A DNA stretch of 64,000 nucleotides from Betaproteobacteria bacterium (GTDB lineage Bacteria; Pseudomonadota; Gammaproteobacteria; Burkholderiales; Ga0077523). Below, piece after piece: positions 38,252 through 47,902 of the stretch (position 1 is the first letter of the stretch; the number at the start of each line of letters is the position of its first letter). Under the pieces are notes generated by a model. It did not search any database and had not been told where the DNA came from. It saw nothing but the letters and a program-made list of their open reading frames with translations. The stretch covers positions 98,153-162,152 of the forward strand of contig WGLR01000002.1 in NCBI GenBank assembly GCA_016125475.1, read 5' to 3'. A program made the position numbers and the translations under genes.

Positions 38252-41200
38252 GCCCGCGTCGCGTGGCAATGCGGATCGCGCTGTCGGTCGCGGTGCTCCT
38301 CGCCGTGGTCGCGGGCGTGCTCTACTGGGGCGCCCACAGCGAACGGGTGCTTCGCTGGGGGCTCGCACGTGCCGTGGCGAAACTGCCGTGCAGCGCGGAC
38401 GTCGAGGGCGTTACAGGAACGCTCGTCTCACCGATCCGGATCCGGCGCATCACGTGCACCGGCGCCGACGTGCGGTTCGAGGCGACACGGCTCGAACTTG
38501 CCTGGAGCCTCACACACCTTGCCCGCCGCGAAGTGGACGTGCAACGGCTGCGGATCGGCTCGCTCACGATCGTTTCCCGCAGCGCGTCGTCGGCGCCGCC
38601 CGCCCTGCCGGATTCCCTTGCACTGCCGATCCCGGTGCGCGTGGCAGCGCTGGACGTCGGACACCTGGTCGTCCGCACGGGCGACCGGGACGTCGCGCTC
38701 CGGGACATCACCGCCACCTACCGTGGCGGCACGCGCGATCACGAGCTGACCCTGGGCAGGCTGCACACGCAGTGGGGCGAGATACGTGCCCGCGTGCGCG
38801 TGGGTGCACGTGCACCGTTTCCCGTCGATGCGAGTGTGCACGTGCAGGGTTCCGCCGCACCGGATTGGCCGGTCGCTGGCGACGGGACGCTGTCCGGTCC
38901 GCTCGCGAACCTGGCCGTCGCGGTGCGCGCGACGGTGAGGGGGCTGCCCGTGGTCGCGCACGCGACCGTCGCGCCATTCAGGCACGACCGGCTGCCTGCG
39001 TTGACGGTGGATGCCGACGGACTGGACGTGCACGAGTGGTTCCCGTCGAGCCCGCGCACGAAGCTCTCGGTCAGCTTCGACGGTGCCGCGAAGGGCTCGA
39101 ACCTCACCGGCACGGTGGCCGTTCGCAACGCGATCGACGGACCCGTCGACTCGGGACGGCTTCCCGTCCGGTCGATCGACGCCCGCGCGACCCTCGCGCC
39201 GGGACACGTCGTGCTCGAGAACGCGAGGATGTCTCTCGGCAAGGCCGGTACGGCAACGGGTCACGCGTCTGTCGAGGGCGGGAAGGCAACCGTCAGCCTG
39301 CACACGGACGACCTCGACCTGAGGGGGCTCCACGGAGCCTTGCGGCAGACGCACCTGCGTGGCGACGTGACGGCCGCACTGCAGTCGGCACGACAGACGT
39401 TCTCCGTGGATCTGCGCGAGCAGGACATGCGCGTACAGGCGCTGGCAGGACTTGCCGGCGGAGAACTCACGGTCGACCGGCTCACGGCCCGGGCCGGCCA
39501 CGCGGAGCTCTCGGGCAGCGGGCACGTCACCGTCGACGACCGGCTCGCCTTCTCCTTCGACGGCGCGCTGCACGCGTTCGATCCCGCGCAGTTCGGGGAC
39601 TTCCCGCAGGCCCGCATCGACGGGACGTTCGGCGCCGAAGGCCACGTGCGTCCGGACTGGGAGGCCACCGTGCGCTACGTCCTGGCCGACAGCAGGTTCG
39701 ACGGTCAGCCGCTGAGCGGGCAGGGACGCCTCACGGTTGCTGCCGGCCGCATTCGCGACGCGGCCGTGAAGCTGGCACTGGGCAGCAACCGCCTCGCACT
39801 GAACGGCGCGTTCGGACAGCCGGGCGACACGTTGCGGTTTCGCGTGCGGGCGCCCGAACTCCGTCAGCTGCACCTCGGTGCGGAAGGTGCCCTCCGCGCG
39901 ACCGGTCACGTCTCGGGTACGCTGGAACAGCCGAACGGTGACGTGACGTGGAACGGCCGGCAGCTGCGTTACGGCAGCTTCCGGGTGAAGCGGTGGACCG
40001 GGTCGGTCCGGATCGCGCGGGTCGCGGATCCGACGCTTTCCCTCGAAAGCCGCCTGCAGCAGGTGTCTCGCACCGGTACCACGCTCGATTCCGTCGAGGT
40101 GAAGGCGGACGGTCGACTGTCTCGACACGACATCACGCTCGCCCTGAAGGGTCCGAAGCTCGACGTCCAGGCAGAAGCGACGGGTGGCTACGCCCCGAAA
40201 GAGAGACTCTGGTCGGGCGTGCTCGAACGCCTCGTGAACACGGGGCCTCTCTCCGCGCGCCTCGAACAGCCCGTGTCCGTCCAGGTCGGAAGCGGGCATC
40301 TCGTCCTGGGGCGCACGACGGCCGAAGTGGCCGGGGGCCGGATCGTGCTGGAGGAAGCGCGCTACCTCGGCGGCGTGCTCGAGTCGTCGGGCTCCTTGAA
40401 GGGCATGCCGCTCGCGGCCCTGCTCCCGCCGATGCACGGTGCCCGGCGCATCGAATCGACCCTCCGTGTCGGAGGCCGATGGTCCGTGCGCGCCGGCGAC
40501 ACGATTGACGGCAAGGTCGACGTGGCCCGCGAGCAGGGGGATGTCACGATCGTGTCGGACGGAGCGTCCTACCCGCTCGGACTCTCGACAGCGAAGCTCG
40601 CCGTTCAGTCGCGCGGCGATGCGCTGAACGGTGTGCTCACGCTTCGCGGGGAGGCCGTCACGCTCGATGCCCACGGCAACGTACCGCTCAGCCGGCACGG
40701 AGACGCGTGGGGCATCGCGGGCACATCGCCGATCGACGTGCATGCGAGCGCACACGTCGACACGCTGGCACCGCTCTCGGCGCTCGTGGGTACGTCGTTC
40801 TCGGCAACCGGCAGCGTCGACCTGAAGCTGGAGGCAAGGGGCACGGTGGCGGATCCCCGGCTCGACGGCACGCTGGCTGCGGCCGGCCTCGGCCTGGAGC
40901 GGATCGAGAACGGCGTGATCCTGCACGACGGCACGCTCGACGCGCGTTTCCAGGACAGCGCCATCGTGCTGAAGTCCTTTCACATCCTCGGCGGAGACGG
41001 TCGCCTCGAAGCGAAGGGCCGCCTCGACCTCGCGGGTGACAAGCCGGGGGGCGACCTCGAGTGGTCGGCCAGCCATCTCGCTGCCATCCAGCATCCGGAC
41101 CTGCTCCTCATCGCGAGCGGCAGCGGGAAGGTCGCGCTGAGCGGCACGCACCTCCGGCTGTCCGGGTCGGTGAACATCGACCGCGGCCGCGTGAATCTGC

Positions 41201-42006
41201 CCGACCAGTTGCCGCCGAGTCTCGGCGACGACGTCGTGGTGGGCAGCAAGGACACCCCTGCGGAGGCGAGGCCCCCGGGCAGCACGTACCGGCCCGAGGT
41301 CGACATGACGGTCGACATCGGGCGCGACTTTCTCGTCCAGGGACGCGGCATCGACGCGAAACTCGTCGGCAAGGTCACCGTTACCGGTTCGGGCAAGACG
41401 GCGCTCGACACCAAGGGCGAGATCTCCGTCGCGTACGGCACCTATCGCGCCTATGGCCGCAAGCTCGACATCGACAAGGGCGTGCTCTACTTCTCGGGCC
41501 CGTACGACAATCCCGGGCTCGAGATCCGCGCGATGCGGAAGAACCAGGCCGTGGAGGCCGGCGTCGAGATCCAGGGTACCGTCCGCAATCCCCGGGTACA
41601 GCTCGTCTCGAACCCGGAAGTGTCCGATCCGGAGAAACTCGCGTGGCTCGTGCTCGGCAAGCCCGCGGGCTCTGCCGGCACGACGGATTCCGACAAGCTG
41701 CAGGGTGCGGCCGTCGCGCTTGCCGCGGGACTGGGCACCTCCCCGCTGCAGAGACAGCTCGCGAAGGCGATCGGCCTCGACGAGATCCGGTTCGCGCCGA
41801 CGACCAGCAGCACCGGCCAGCAAAGTGGTCTGCTGACGGTCGGCAAGCGCATCGGAGACCGCATCTACGTCGCGTACCAGCAGAGCCTCACGACTGCCGA
41901 GAACGTCGTGCGCGTGAGCTACAAGCTGTCCAACAACTGGTCGCTGCGCACGGAGAGCGGCACGACGGACGCCGTGGACATCTTCTACACGCTGTCCTTC
42001 GACTGA
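38248..42006 (+). CDS. tamB: Translocation and assembly module protein TamB
   Basis: A 1252-residue AsmA/VPS13-like inner-membrane-anchored periplasmic protein. One N-terminal membrane anchor (about 8-28) is followed by a long run of beta-strand repeats forming a hydrophobic groove, and a C-terminal DUF490/TamB domain (about 900-1252) with GKVTVTGSGKTALDTKGEISVAYGTY-type strands and YKLSNNWSLRTESG near the end. I chose the GTG at 38248, which overlaps the tamA stop in GTGA. An ATG seven codons later is possible. Confidence 0.93.
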   Translation: MSPRRVAMRIALSVAVLLAVVAGVLYWGAHSERVLRWGLARAVAKLPCSADVEGVTGTLVSPIRIRRITCTGADVRFEATRLELAWSLTHLARREVDVQRLRIGSLTIVSRSASSAPPALPDSLALPIPVRVAALDVGHLVVRTGDRDVALRDITATYRGGTRDHELTLGRLHTQWGEIRARVRVGARAPFPVDASVHVQGSAAPDWPVAGDGTLSGPLANLAVAVRATVRGLPVVAHATVAPFRHDRLPALTVDADGLDVHEWFPSSPRTKLSVSFDGAAKGSNLTGTVAVRNAIDGPVDSGRLPVRSIDARATLAPGHVVLENARMSLGKAGTATGHASVEGGKATVSLHTDDLDLRGLHGALRQTHLRGDVTAALQSARQTFSVDLREQDMRVQALAGLAGGELTVDRLTARAGHAELSGSGHVTVDDRLAFSFDGALHAFDPAQFGDFPQARIDGTFGAEGHVRPDWEATVRYVLADSRFDGQPLSGQGRLTVAAGRIRDAAVKLALGSNRLALNGAFGQPGDTLRFRVRAPELRQLHLGAEGALRATGHVSGTLEQPNGDVTWNGRQLRYGSFRVKRWTGSVRIARVADPTLSLESRLQQVSRTGTTLDSVEVKADGRLSRHDITLALKGPKLDVQAEATGGYAPKERLWSGVLERLVNTGPLSARLEQPVSVQVGSGHLVLGRTTAEVAGGRIVLEEARYLGGVLESSGSLKGMPLAALLPPMHGARRIESTLRVGGRWSVRAGDTIDGKVDVAREQGDVTIVSDGASYPLGLSTAKLAVQSRGDALNGVLTLRGEAVTLDAHGNVPLSRHGDAWGIAGTSPIDVHASAHVDTLAPLSALVGTSFSATGSVDLKLEARGTVADPRLDGTLAAAGLGLERIENGVILHDGTLDARFQDSAIVLKSFHILGGDGRLEAKGRLDLAGDKPGGDLEWSASHLAAIQHPDLLLIASGSGKVALSGTHLRLSGSVNIDRGRVNLPDQLPPSLGDDVVVGSKDTPAEARPPGSTYRPEVDMTVDIGRDFLVQGRGIDAKLVGKVTVTGSGKTALDTKGEISVAYGTYRAYGRKLDIDKGVLYFSGPYDNPGLEIRAMRKNQAVEAGVEIQGTVRNPRVQLVSNPEVSDPEKLAWLVLGKPAGSAGTTDSDKLQGAAVALAAGLGTSPLQRQLAKAIGLDEIRFAPTTSSTGQQSGLLTVGKRIGDRIYVAYQQSLTTAENVVRVSYKLSNNWSLRTESGTTDAVDIFYTLSFD

Positions 42007-42043
42007 CGTCTGCCCGTCGTGCACCCGCTCGCGAGTCGTGTCC

Positions 42044-43360
42044 TCACTGGAGCAGCCGCGGCAGATACATTGCCACGTCCGGAAAGAACAGCACGATCGC
42101 GAGCCCGATGACCTGCAGCCCGATGAACGGCAGCAGCGACACGAAGATGTGATTGAGGCTGATCTCCGGTGGCGCGACCGACTTCAGGTAGAAGGGCGCC
42201 TGGCCGAACGGGGGCGACAGGTATCCGATCTGCATCGTGATGTTGAAGAGCACGCCGAACCAGATGAGGTCGTAACCGAGCGCAGTCACCGTCGGCGCGA
42301 AGATCGGCATCGTGAGCAGCATGATCGAGAACCAGTCCATGAACATGCCGAGCACGAGGAAGATGCCCATCATCACGAGCACGACCCCGATCGGTGCGAA
42401 CGGCAGACCCGTCATGATGGACTTCAGATACTCGATGCCGCCCATCAGGTTGTAGACCCCGACCATCGCGTTGGCGCCGATCGACAGCCAGATCAGCAGG
42501 CCGCAGGTCGACATCGTGGTGTAGAGGGAGTCGCGGAACATCGGCCAGTTCAGCGTCCGGCGCACGGCCGCGGCCACGAGCACGCCCGCCACACCCATCG
42601 CGGCCGCTTCGCTCACCGACGTGATCCCGGCGTAGATGCTCCCGAGCACGGAGAAGATGATGAGCAGCGGGAGGATCACCTTCCGGAGTGCCGCGACCTT
42701 GGCGCGAAACGGGATGTTCCGCATCTCCGGCGGCGCGGGCGGCCCGAGCCGCGGATCGAGCGCACACCGGATCAGCACGTACCCGGCGTAGATCGCGGCG
42801 AGGATGAAGCCCGGTATTGTCGAGGCGAGGAACAGGTCGCCGATCGAGGTCGACGTGGTGAGGCCGTAGAACACGAGCACGAGGCTGGGCGGGATCATCG
42901 TCCCGAGGGACCCGCCCGCGCAGACGACGCCGATCGCGAGCTTCGAGTCGTACTTGAGCCGCAGCATCTGCGGCAGCGCGACGAGGCCGAGCAGGATGAT
43001 CTCGCCGCCGATGATCCCGGTCATCGCGGCCATCACCGACGCGGCGAGCAGCGTCATGACCGCCACGCCCCCGGGCAGTCCGCCCGCCCAGATCTTCAGT
43101 GCGTCGTACAGGTCGTGCGCGACCCCGGACTTGTCCAGTATCGCCGCCATGAGCAGGAACATCGGCACCGACAGCAGCACGTAAGAGTTCACGAACCCGT
43201 AGGTCCTGAACGTGACGATCGCGAGACTGTCGATGTCGACGAACACCGCGCAGAACACGACCGCGATGAGACCGGTCGCGAATCCGATGGGCATGCCGAG
43301 CACGAGGATCAGCAGCACGAACGCCGCGAGCATGAGCAGCGAGATGACTTCGATGCCCAT
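42044..43360 (-). CDS. dctM: TRAP transporter large permease (DctM-type)
   Basis: A 438-residue inner-membrane protein with about 12 hydrophobic helices. It is the Na+-coupled transport subunit of a tripartite ATP-independent periplasmic transporter. Family segments include GMPIGFATGLIAVVF near 24, GGEIILLGLVALPQML and ATIPGFILAAIYAGYVL. It ends 37 bases from tamB (convergent). Order on the minus strand is P, Q, M subunits. Confidence 0.93.
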   Translation of the reverse strand: MGIEVISLLMLAAFVLLILVLGMPIGFATGLIAVVFCAVFVDIDSLAIVTFRTYGFVNSYVLLSVPMFLLMAAILDKSGVAHDLYDALKIWAGGLPGGVAVMTLLAASVMAAMTGIIGGEIILLGLVALPQMLRLKYDSKLAIGVVCAGGSLGTMIPPSLVLVFYGLTTSTSIGDLFLASTIPGFILAAIYAGYVLIRCALDPRLGPPAPPEMRNIPFRAKVAALRKVILPLLIIFSVLGSIYAGITSVSEAAAMGVAGVLVAAAVRRTLNWPMFRDSLYTTMSTCGLLIWLSIGANAMVGVYNLMGGIEYLKSIMTGLPFAPIGVVLVMMGIFLVLGMFMDWFSIMLLTMPIFAPTVTALGYDLIWFGVLFNITMQIGYLSPPFGQAPFYLKSVAPPEISLNHIFVSLLPFIGLQVIGLAIVLFFPDVAMYLPRLLQ

Positions 43361-43363
43361 GGG

Positions 43364-43885
43364 TCAGTCCTTCCGTCGCAGATCGCGCCAGTCGGCCACG
43401 AGGTTCGAGAGCGCCTGCACGATCATGAGCCCGGCACCCAGGACCATGGCGACCTTCACGACGATCGGCGTGGGTTGTGCCCACGCCGATCCACTCACTT
43501 CGCGGTCCTCGATCGAGATCGCGGCCATGTCCCACGCGAACCACGCGAACGCGCCGAGATAGACGATCGTGAGCAGCGTCGTGAGGATGTCCACGCGCAG
43601 ACGCACGCGCCGCGAAAACTTTCCGTACACCGCCGTGATGCGGATGTGCTCGCGCCGCATCAGCGCGTACGACCCGCCGATCAGGAAGGCGACCGCGATC
43701 GCCGTGGTGACCACGTCGTAGACCCACACGGTGGGAGACCGGAACACGACGTCCAGGATCACGTCGTAGATCGTCACGACGATGGACAGCGCGAACGCGT
43801 AGCTGAAGGCGCGGGAGATCGTCTCGATCGAGCGATCGATCACGTTTCTCCCGACGTCCGGCTGCTGCTCTGTCGGAGTTGCCAA
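43364..43885 (-). CDS. dctQ: TRAP transporter small permease (DctQ-type)
   Basis: A 173-residue inner-membrane subunit with four predicted helices (about 29-50, 60-80, 99-119, 140-160) and the family segment YALMRREHIRITAVY. Three bases separate it from the large permease gene. I chose TTG at 43885 because GGGGAGGG lies just upstream. A GTG at 43915 would add ten residues and has no ribosome binding site. Confidence 0.88.
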   Translation of the reverse strand: MATPTEQQPDVGRNVIDRSIETISRAFSYAFALSIVVTIYDVILDVVFRSPTVWVYDVVTTAIAVAFLIGGSYALMRREHIRITAVYGKFSRRVRLRVDILTTLLTIVYLGAFAWFAWDMAAISIEDREVSGSAWAQPTPIVVKVAMVLGAGLMIVQALSNLVADWRDLRRKD

Positions 43886-43963
43886 GATACCCTCCCCAGG
43901 AATCCCGCACTGCACGCGAACCGACGGATGCGAGGACTTCGCACCCGTCGTCGATCCTGCGAA

Positions 43964-44980
43964 TCAGAGCTTGCCGATGGATTTCAGGAAACGGACCTGG
44001 CTTTCGTAGATTTCCTTCGCGAGCGGACTCTTCCGGGACCACTTCTCCCAGACCGACTGTGCGATCTTCCGGAACGCGGCCTTTTCCTTCTCGCTCCAGG
44101 CGATCAGCGTCTTGGGATCACGCTTCGCGACCGCGTACCGGTCCTCGAGCTCCTGATCCATCCACGTGCGAAGGCTCCACTCGTCGACGGCCGCGGTGAC
44201 GATCGCCTGCTGCTCCGGCGTGAGCTTGTTCCACTTGCGCTTGCTCACGACGAAATCGACGGAGTTCATCGAGTGGATTCCGGGGTAGATCGCGTAGGGG
44301 GCGATACGGTTGTAGCCCGCCTCGTCGTTCACCGAGAGCGTGCCCCAGTCCGTCGCCTCGATCTTGCCCGTGTCGAGTGCGGTGTAGACCTCGGTGCCGG
44401 GCATGACCGAAACCGAGGCGCCGAGCTTGCTGAAGATCTCGGCCGGAATGCCGTCCGGCGCGCGCATCTTCACGCCCTTGAAGTCCTTGAGGGAACGGAT
44501 GGGCTTCTTCGACGGGATGGATTCCAGGCCGAGGATCACGGGGCCGAGAAACACCGCGTTCCACTTCGCGGCGATCTTGTTCATGATCTCCATGCCGCCC
44601 CCGCGTCGGTACCAGAGCAGCAGGTGCAGCGGATCGTCGTACGCGGCGGTCATGTCCCAGAACGCGGCGGCGGGCTCCTTGCCGCCCTGGTACGCCATGG
44701 TCCCGACGGCACCGTCGAGCACGCCGGCCTTCATCGCGTCGAGGGCGTCGGCCTGCGGCACGATGGTCGCGACCGGGAAGGTCTCGATCTCGAGCTCGCC
44801 GTGCGTCGCTTCCTTCACGCGCTCGGCGAACGCCTGGAAATCCTTGTAGACGGTGGTGTTCGGCCCGTAGAGATTCTGGACCTTCCACTTCTGCTTCGCC
44901 TGCGCGGATCCGACCGGACCCAGCATGGACACGAACGCGACGACTGCGGCCAGTGCGGCCGCCTTCCTGGTGCGGATCAT
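43964..44980 (-). CDS. dctP: TRAP transporter substrate-binding protein (DctP-type)
   Basis: A 338-residue periplasmic solute receptor with a signal peptide (1-28, ending AQA). The DctP fold has the family segment SLKDFKGVKMRAPDGIPAEIF (about 162-182), where the conserved Arg binds a substrate carboxylate, and GTEVYTALDTGKIEATDWG. The substrate is probably a carboxylate. The neighbouring deacylase suggests N-acyl amino acids or their products, which is an inference. Confidence 0.92.
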   Translation of the reverse strand: MIRTRKAAALAAVVAFVSMLGPVGSAQAKQKWKVQNLYGPNTTVYKDFQAFAERVKEATHGELEIETFPVATIVPQADALDAMKAGVLDGAVGTMAYQGGKEPAAAFWDMTAAYDDPLHLLLWYRRGGGMEIMNKIAAKWNAVFLGPVILGLESIPSKKPIRSLKDFKGVKMRAPDGIPAEIFSKLGASVSVMPGTEVYTALDTGKIEATDWGTLSVNDEAGYNRIAPYAIYPGIHSMNSVDFVVSKRKWNKLTPEQQAIVTAAVDEWSLRTWMDQELEDRYAVAKRDPKTLIAWSEKEKAAFRKIAQSVWEKWSRKSPLAKEIYESQVRFLKSIGKL

Positions 44981-45155
44981 GTGCTCCCTCCCGATATCGT
45001 TCTATTTGCGCTGCAGGGCGGGGGGCGCCCTGCCACGGATTCCGGGGGGACCATACCACAGCGTGACGCGGCGCCCCACGTGCGGCGCACCATGGCACCG
45101 ACACGCCGGGTGCAGTCGGTGCCGGGAGGCGTGTGACGGCCGGCGCGTCCGTTTT

Positions 45156-46829
45156 TCAGGAGCGCAAGACCTGCCCCGCCGAAGCCCCGGCGAGCGCGCC
45201 GTCCGCGTACGTGAGCTCACCGTTCACGTAGGTCGAGTGGACCCCGCGGGACGGCATCACCATCCGCTTGCCGCCACCCGGAAGATCGAATCGCCGCTCG
45301 CCGCGATTCGACGATCCCACCGTCGCGGGGTCGAAGAGCGTGATGTCGGCGGCCAGTCCCGGCACGAGACGACCGCGGTCGCGAATGCCGAAGAAATCCG
45401 CGGGATCGGACGTGAGCCGCTGCACGGCGTGCTCGAGCGAGAGCACGCCACGTTCCCGGACCCACGTGCCGAGCAGGTACGTCGGATAGCCCGCGTCGCA
45501 GAGCATGTCGACGTGCGCACCACCGTCGCCGAGTCCGATCAGGATGGCCGGGTTGTTGAGCAGTTCCGCCATGCGGTCGACACGCGTGTTGAACGAGGTC
45601 ATGGTGAACTCGAGCGCGAGGTCGTCCGCGAGGGTGAGATCGAGAAACGCGTCCACGCCGTCCTTGCCCTGACGCCGCGCGATCTCGGCCACGGAGAGCC
45701 CTTCGTGGACTTTCAGTGCAGGGGAATGCACCTCGTGCAGCGTGATGCGCTCCCAGTTGCCGAACGCCTGCGGGTTCTTCAGTTCCTCCCGGAACTGGTT
45801 GCGGAAGGCGGGATCGGCGTAGACGGCCGCCTGCGCTTCCTTCGACTTGTCCGCGAACACGCGCTTCCAGGACGGGAACGCCGCGAAGGAGAACGGGCTG
45901 CGCATGTCGATCTCGCGCGTGAGCGGCAGGGGCGAGGTCTGCGGTCGCGCGCCCCGCGCGATCATCGGCGCCGCCCGGCGCAGCGTGTCGCGCACGGCCT
46001 CCGGAAGGTCGTCGCGGTCGAACAGCGCGATGAACGTCACGGGGCGGCCGCTCTCCTTCAGCAGGAAGTCGAGCGTCTCGCACTGATCGTCCTCGAGCAC
46101 CCCGATCTGCCGGGTCAGCGCAACTTCGATGGCGCCCTTGTTGCGGTCGCGGAGCACGTTGGAATAGGCCTTCAGCTCGTCGCGACTCGCATTGCGGCAC
46201 GCGAGGGGACGCCCCTGGAAGCCGAGATGCTGGTTGAGGATCGTGCTCGAGAAACCGAACGCCCCCGCATCGACGGCTTCGGCGAGCAGGTCGCGTATGC
46301 GCACCGTCTCCTCCGACGTGGCGGCGCGCTCCATCGACTCCTCGCCCATCACGAAGTGACGGAACGGCGTGAGCGGCGCGAGAAACGCGAGGTTCAGGTC
46401 CGGACGACGGCGCCCGGCCGCGTCGAGATATTCCGGGAACGACTCCCAGTCCCACGTGATCCCCTTCTCGAGCACCTCGTACGGGATGGCTTCGACGTTG
46501 ACGAGATCACGCATCGCGATCTCCCGGGTCTCCGGGCGACAGGGCGCGATGCCCACCCCGCAGTTGCCGAGCACGGCAGTCGTCACGCCGTGCCACGACG
46601 ACGGCGTGACCGCGCCGTCCCAGCAGATCTGCGCGTCGTAGTGGGTGTGCGGATCGATGAAACCCGGCGCCACCACGAGATCCGACGCGTCCACGGTCTG
46701 CCTCGCGGTGCCGTCGACGTCACCCACCTCCGCGATGCGTCCGCCCGAAACCGCGACGTCCGCGCGACGCGGGGCGCCGCCTGTCCCGTCGACGACGAGC
46801 CCGTTCCTGATCAGCAGATCGAAAGCCAT
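45156..46829 (-). CDS. N-acyl-D-amino-acid deacylase family amidohydrolase
   Basis: A 557-residue metal-dependent hydrolase of the amidohydrolase superfamily. FIDPHTHYDAQICWDG near 57-72 holds the first metal ligands (H-x-H) and the D-aminoacylase signature, GNCGVGIAPCRP near 95 follows, and GLGDGGAHVDMLCDAGYPTY near 430 holds the catalytic Asp region. Beta-sandwich halves lie at both ends. It is cytoplasmic with no signal peptide. The ATG at 46829 is preceded by AGGTGGAGG. It lies upstream of, and on the same strand as, the TRAP genes. Confidence 0.88.
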   Translation of the reverse strand: MAFDLLIRNGLVVDGTGGAPRRADVAVSGGRIAEVGDVDGTARQTVDASDLVVAPGFIDPHTHYDAQICWDGAVTPSSWHGVTTAVLGNCGVGIAPCRPETREIAMRDLVNVEAIPYEVLEKGITWDWESFPEYLDAAGRRRPDLNLAFLAPLTPFRHFVMGEESMERAATSEETVRIRDLLAEAVDAGAFGFSSTILNQHLGFQGRPLACRNASRDELKAYSNVLRDRNKGAIEVALTRQIGVLEDDQCETLDFLLKESGRPVTFIALFDRDDLPEAVRDTLRRAAPMIARGARPQTSPLPLTREIDMRSPFSFAAFPSWKRVFADKSKEAQAAVYADPAFRNQFREELKNPQAFGNWERITLHEVHSPALKVHEGLSVAEIARRQGKDGVDAFLDLTLADDLALEFTMTSFNTRVDRMAELLNNPAILIGLGDGGAHVDMLCDAGYPTYLLGTWVRERGVLSLEHAVQRLTSDPADFFGIRDRGRLVPGLAADITLFDPATVGSSNRGERRFDLPGGGKRMVMPSRGVHSTYVNGELTYADGALAGASAGQVLRS

Positions 46830-46960
46830 CTCCTCCACCTCGTCGAAAGCGGACGCTGCCGTGTGCAAACGGACCGGCTGCGTTCCGTGTGTGATGTCTT
46901 GTTCGCGGTACCCGGGCCTGCGCAGGCCGGGTCACGCACCACCGCCCTGCTCACGCAGGG

Positions 46961-47416
46961 TCAGCGCAGCCCTCCCGTCTCGACCGAGACGCCCATCGGC
47001 CTTTCGGTCGCCGCGAGCCGGTACGCGGCCGAACTCTCGATCGCGTGCAGGAAGGCATCCGTCGACGGCCAGTCGGAAGCCTCCGTGCCGAAGTCCGGCA
47101 GGGACGAGAACCGGCTCGGCTCGAACATGAAGGTGATGCCGGCGTACCAGTCCGTCTGACCGCCGCCGTCCGCGGCCTGGGTTACCCGCCTCATCACGCT
47201 AACCTTGTAGCCGGTCGCACAGCCTTCCGACCACCCCCCGTACCGATAAAGCAGCACATCCGACTTCACCGGCTTCTGGAGATCGTCGACGGGCACGAGC
47301 CGCTGCCAGTCGATCATGGCGAGCGCCGCATCGCGGATGGAGAGCTTGTCGACGTCGATGCCCCGCTCGTGCAGGAAGCGCTGAAGCGAGGCCAGCAGTG
47401 TGTAGGAATTGACCAT
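46961..47416 (-). CDS. Uncharacterised protein
   Basis: A 151-residue soluble protein. It has no recognised motif: an N-terminal helical part (SYTLLASLQRFLHERGIDVDKL) and a middle with YRYGGWSEGCATGYKVSVMRR. The codon use is ordinary for the window. The ATG at 47416 is the natural start; the longer frame from 47566 lacks support. It lies between the amidohydrolase and the toxin-antitoxin remnant. Confidence 0.6.
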   Translation of the reverse strand: MVNSYTLLASLQRFLHERGIDVDKLSIRDAALAMIDWQRLVPVDDLQKPVKSDVLLYRYGGWSEGCATGYKVSVMRRVTQAADGGGQTDWYAGITFMFEPSRFSSLPDFGTEASDWPSTDAFLHAIESSAAYRLAATERPMGVSVETGGLR

Positions 47417-47626
47417 GACACGTCTCCGGGTCTCCCCGGTCGGGAAACGTTCGTCCGTGTGCGGGAGTGTAGTCCCATTCCCGCGTACGGGAACCGAGAG
47501 CCACCACCCACGACGATGTGGAGGAACTCCGGGCGTTCTTTCAGAGGCGATGCACGCGCCACGCAAGGTTGCAGCAAGGCCGATAAAAAGCCATGTTCAG
47601 TCCTGGTCGAAGTCAGGAACAGAGCC

Positions 47627-47902
47627 ATGCGCTACTCGTCCCAGGTCAAACCCATCAGCTACCTCAAGGCCAACGCCGCCGAGGTGCTGACTCAACTTGC
47701 CGAACAGCGGGAACCGCTGGTCATCACGCAGAACGGGGAGGCCAGGGCCGTGCTGCAGGACGTTGCGTCCTTCGAAGAAACCCGGGAGACGCTGGCCCTG
47801 CTGAAGATCCTGGCTCTCGGCCAGCAGGACGTCGAGGCCGGTCGGCTCAAGCTGGTCACCGATGTGGTGGCGCGCCTGCGCGCGAAACGGGCCACGACCT
47901 GA
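47627..47902 (+). CDS. Phd/YefM-type antitoxin
   Basis: A 91-residue antitoxin. YSSQVKPISYLKANAAEVLTQLAEQREPLVITQNGEARAVLQDVASFEE is the classic Phd/YefM DNA-binding fold (about 3-55), and the C-terminal helix (about 60-85) would wrap the toxin. The toxin gene starts inside its stop codon (TGATG) but is interrupted, so the antitoxin is probably a relic that still binds its own promoter. Confidence 0.88.
   Translation: MRYSSQVKPISYLKANAAEVLTQLAEQREPLVITQNGEARAVLQDVASFEETRETLALLKILALGQQDVEAGRLKLVTDVVARLRAKRATT

Noticed and set aside
38428..42024. A 1198-codon open frame on the minus strand opposite tamB
   Set aside because: It is the antisense shadow of tamB. The translated sequence is low in hydrophobic structure and lacks any domain signature.
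42038..45136. A 1032-codon plus-strand open frame over the TRAP genes
   Set aside because: Its product is almost entirely Arg, Glu, Asp, His and Gln. The minus-strand genes have clear family motifs and ribosome binding sites.
46910..46932. GC-rich inverted repeat as a terminator between the uncharacterised gene and the amidohydrolase gene
   Set aside because: No T-run on either strand, and the palindrome is short and near the background expected at this GC content.
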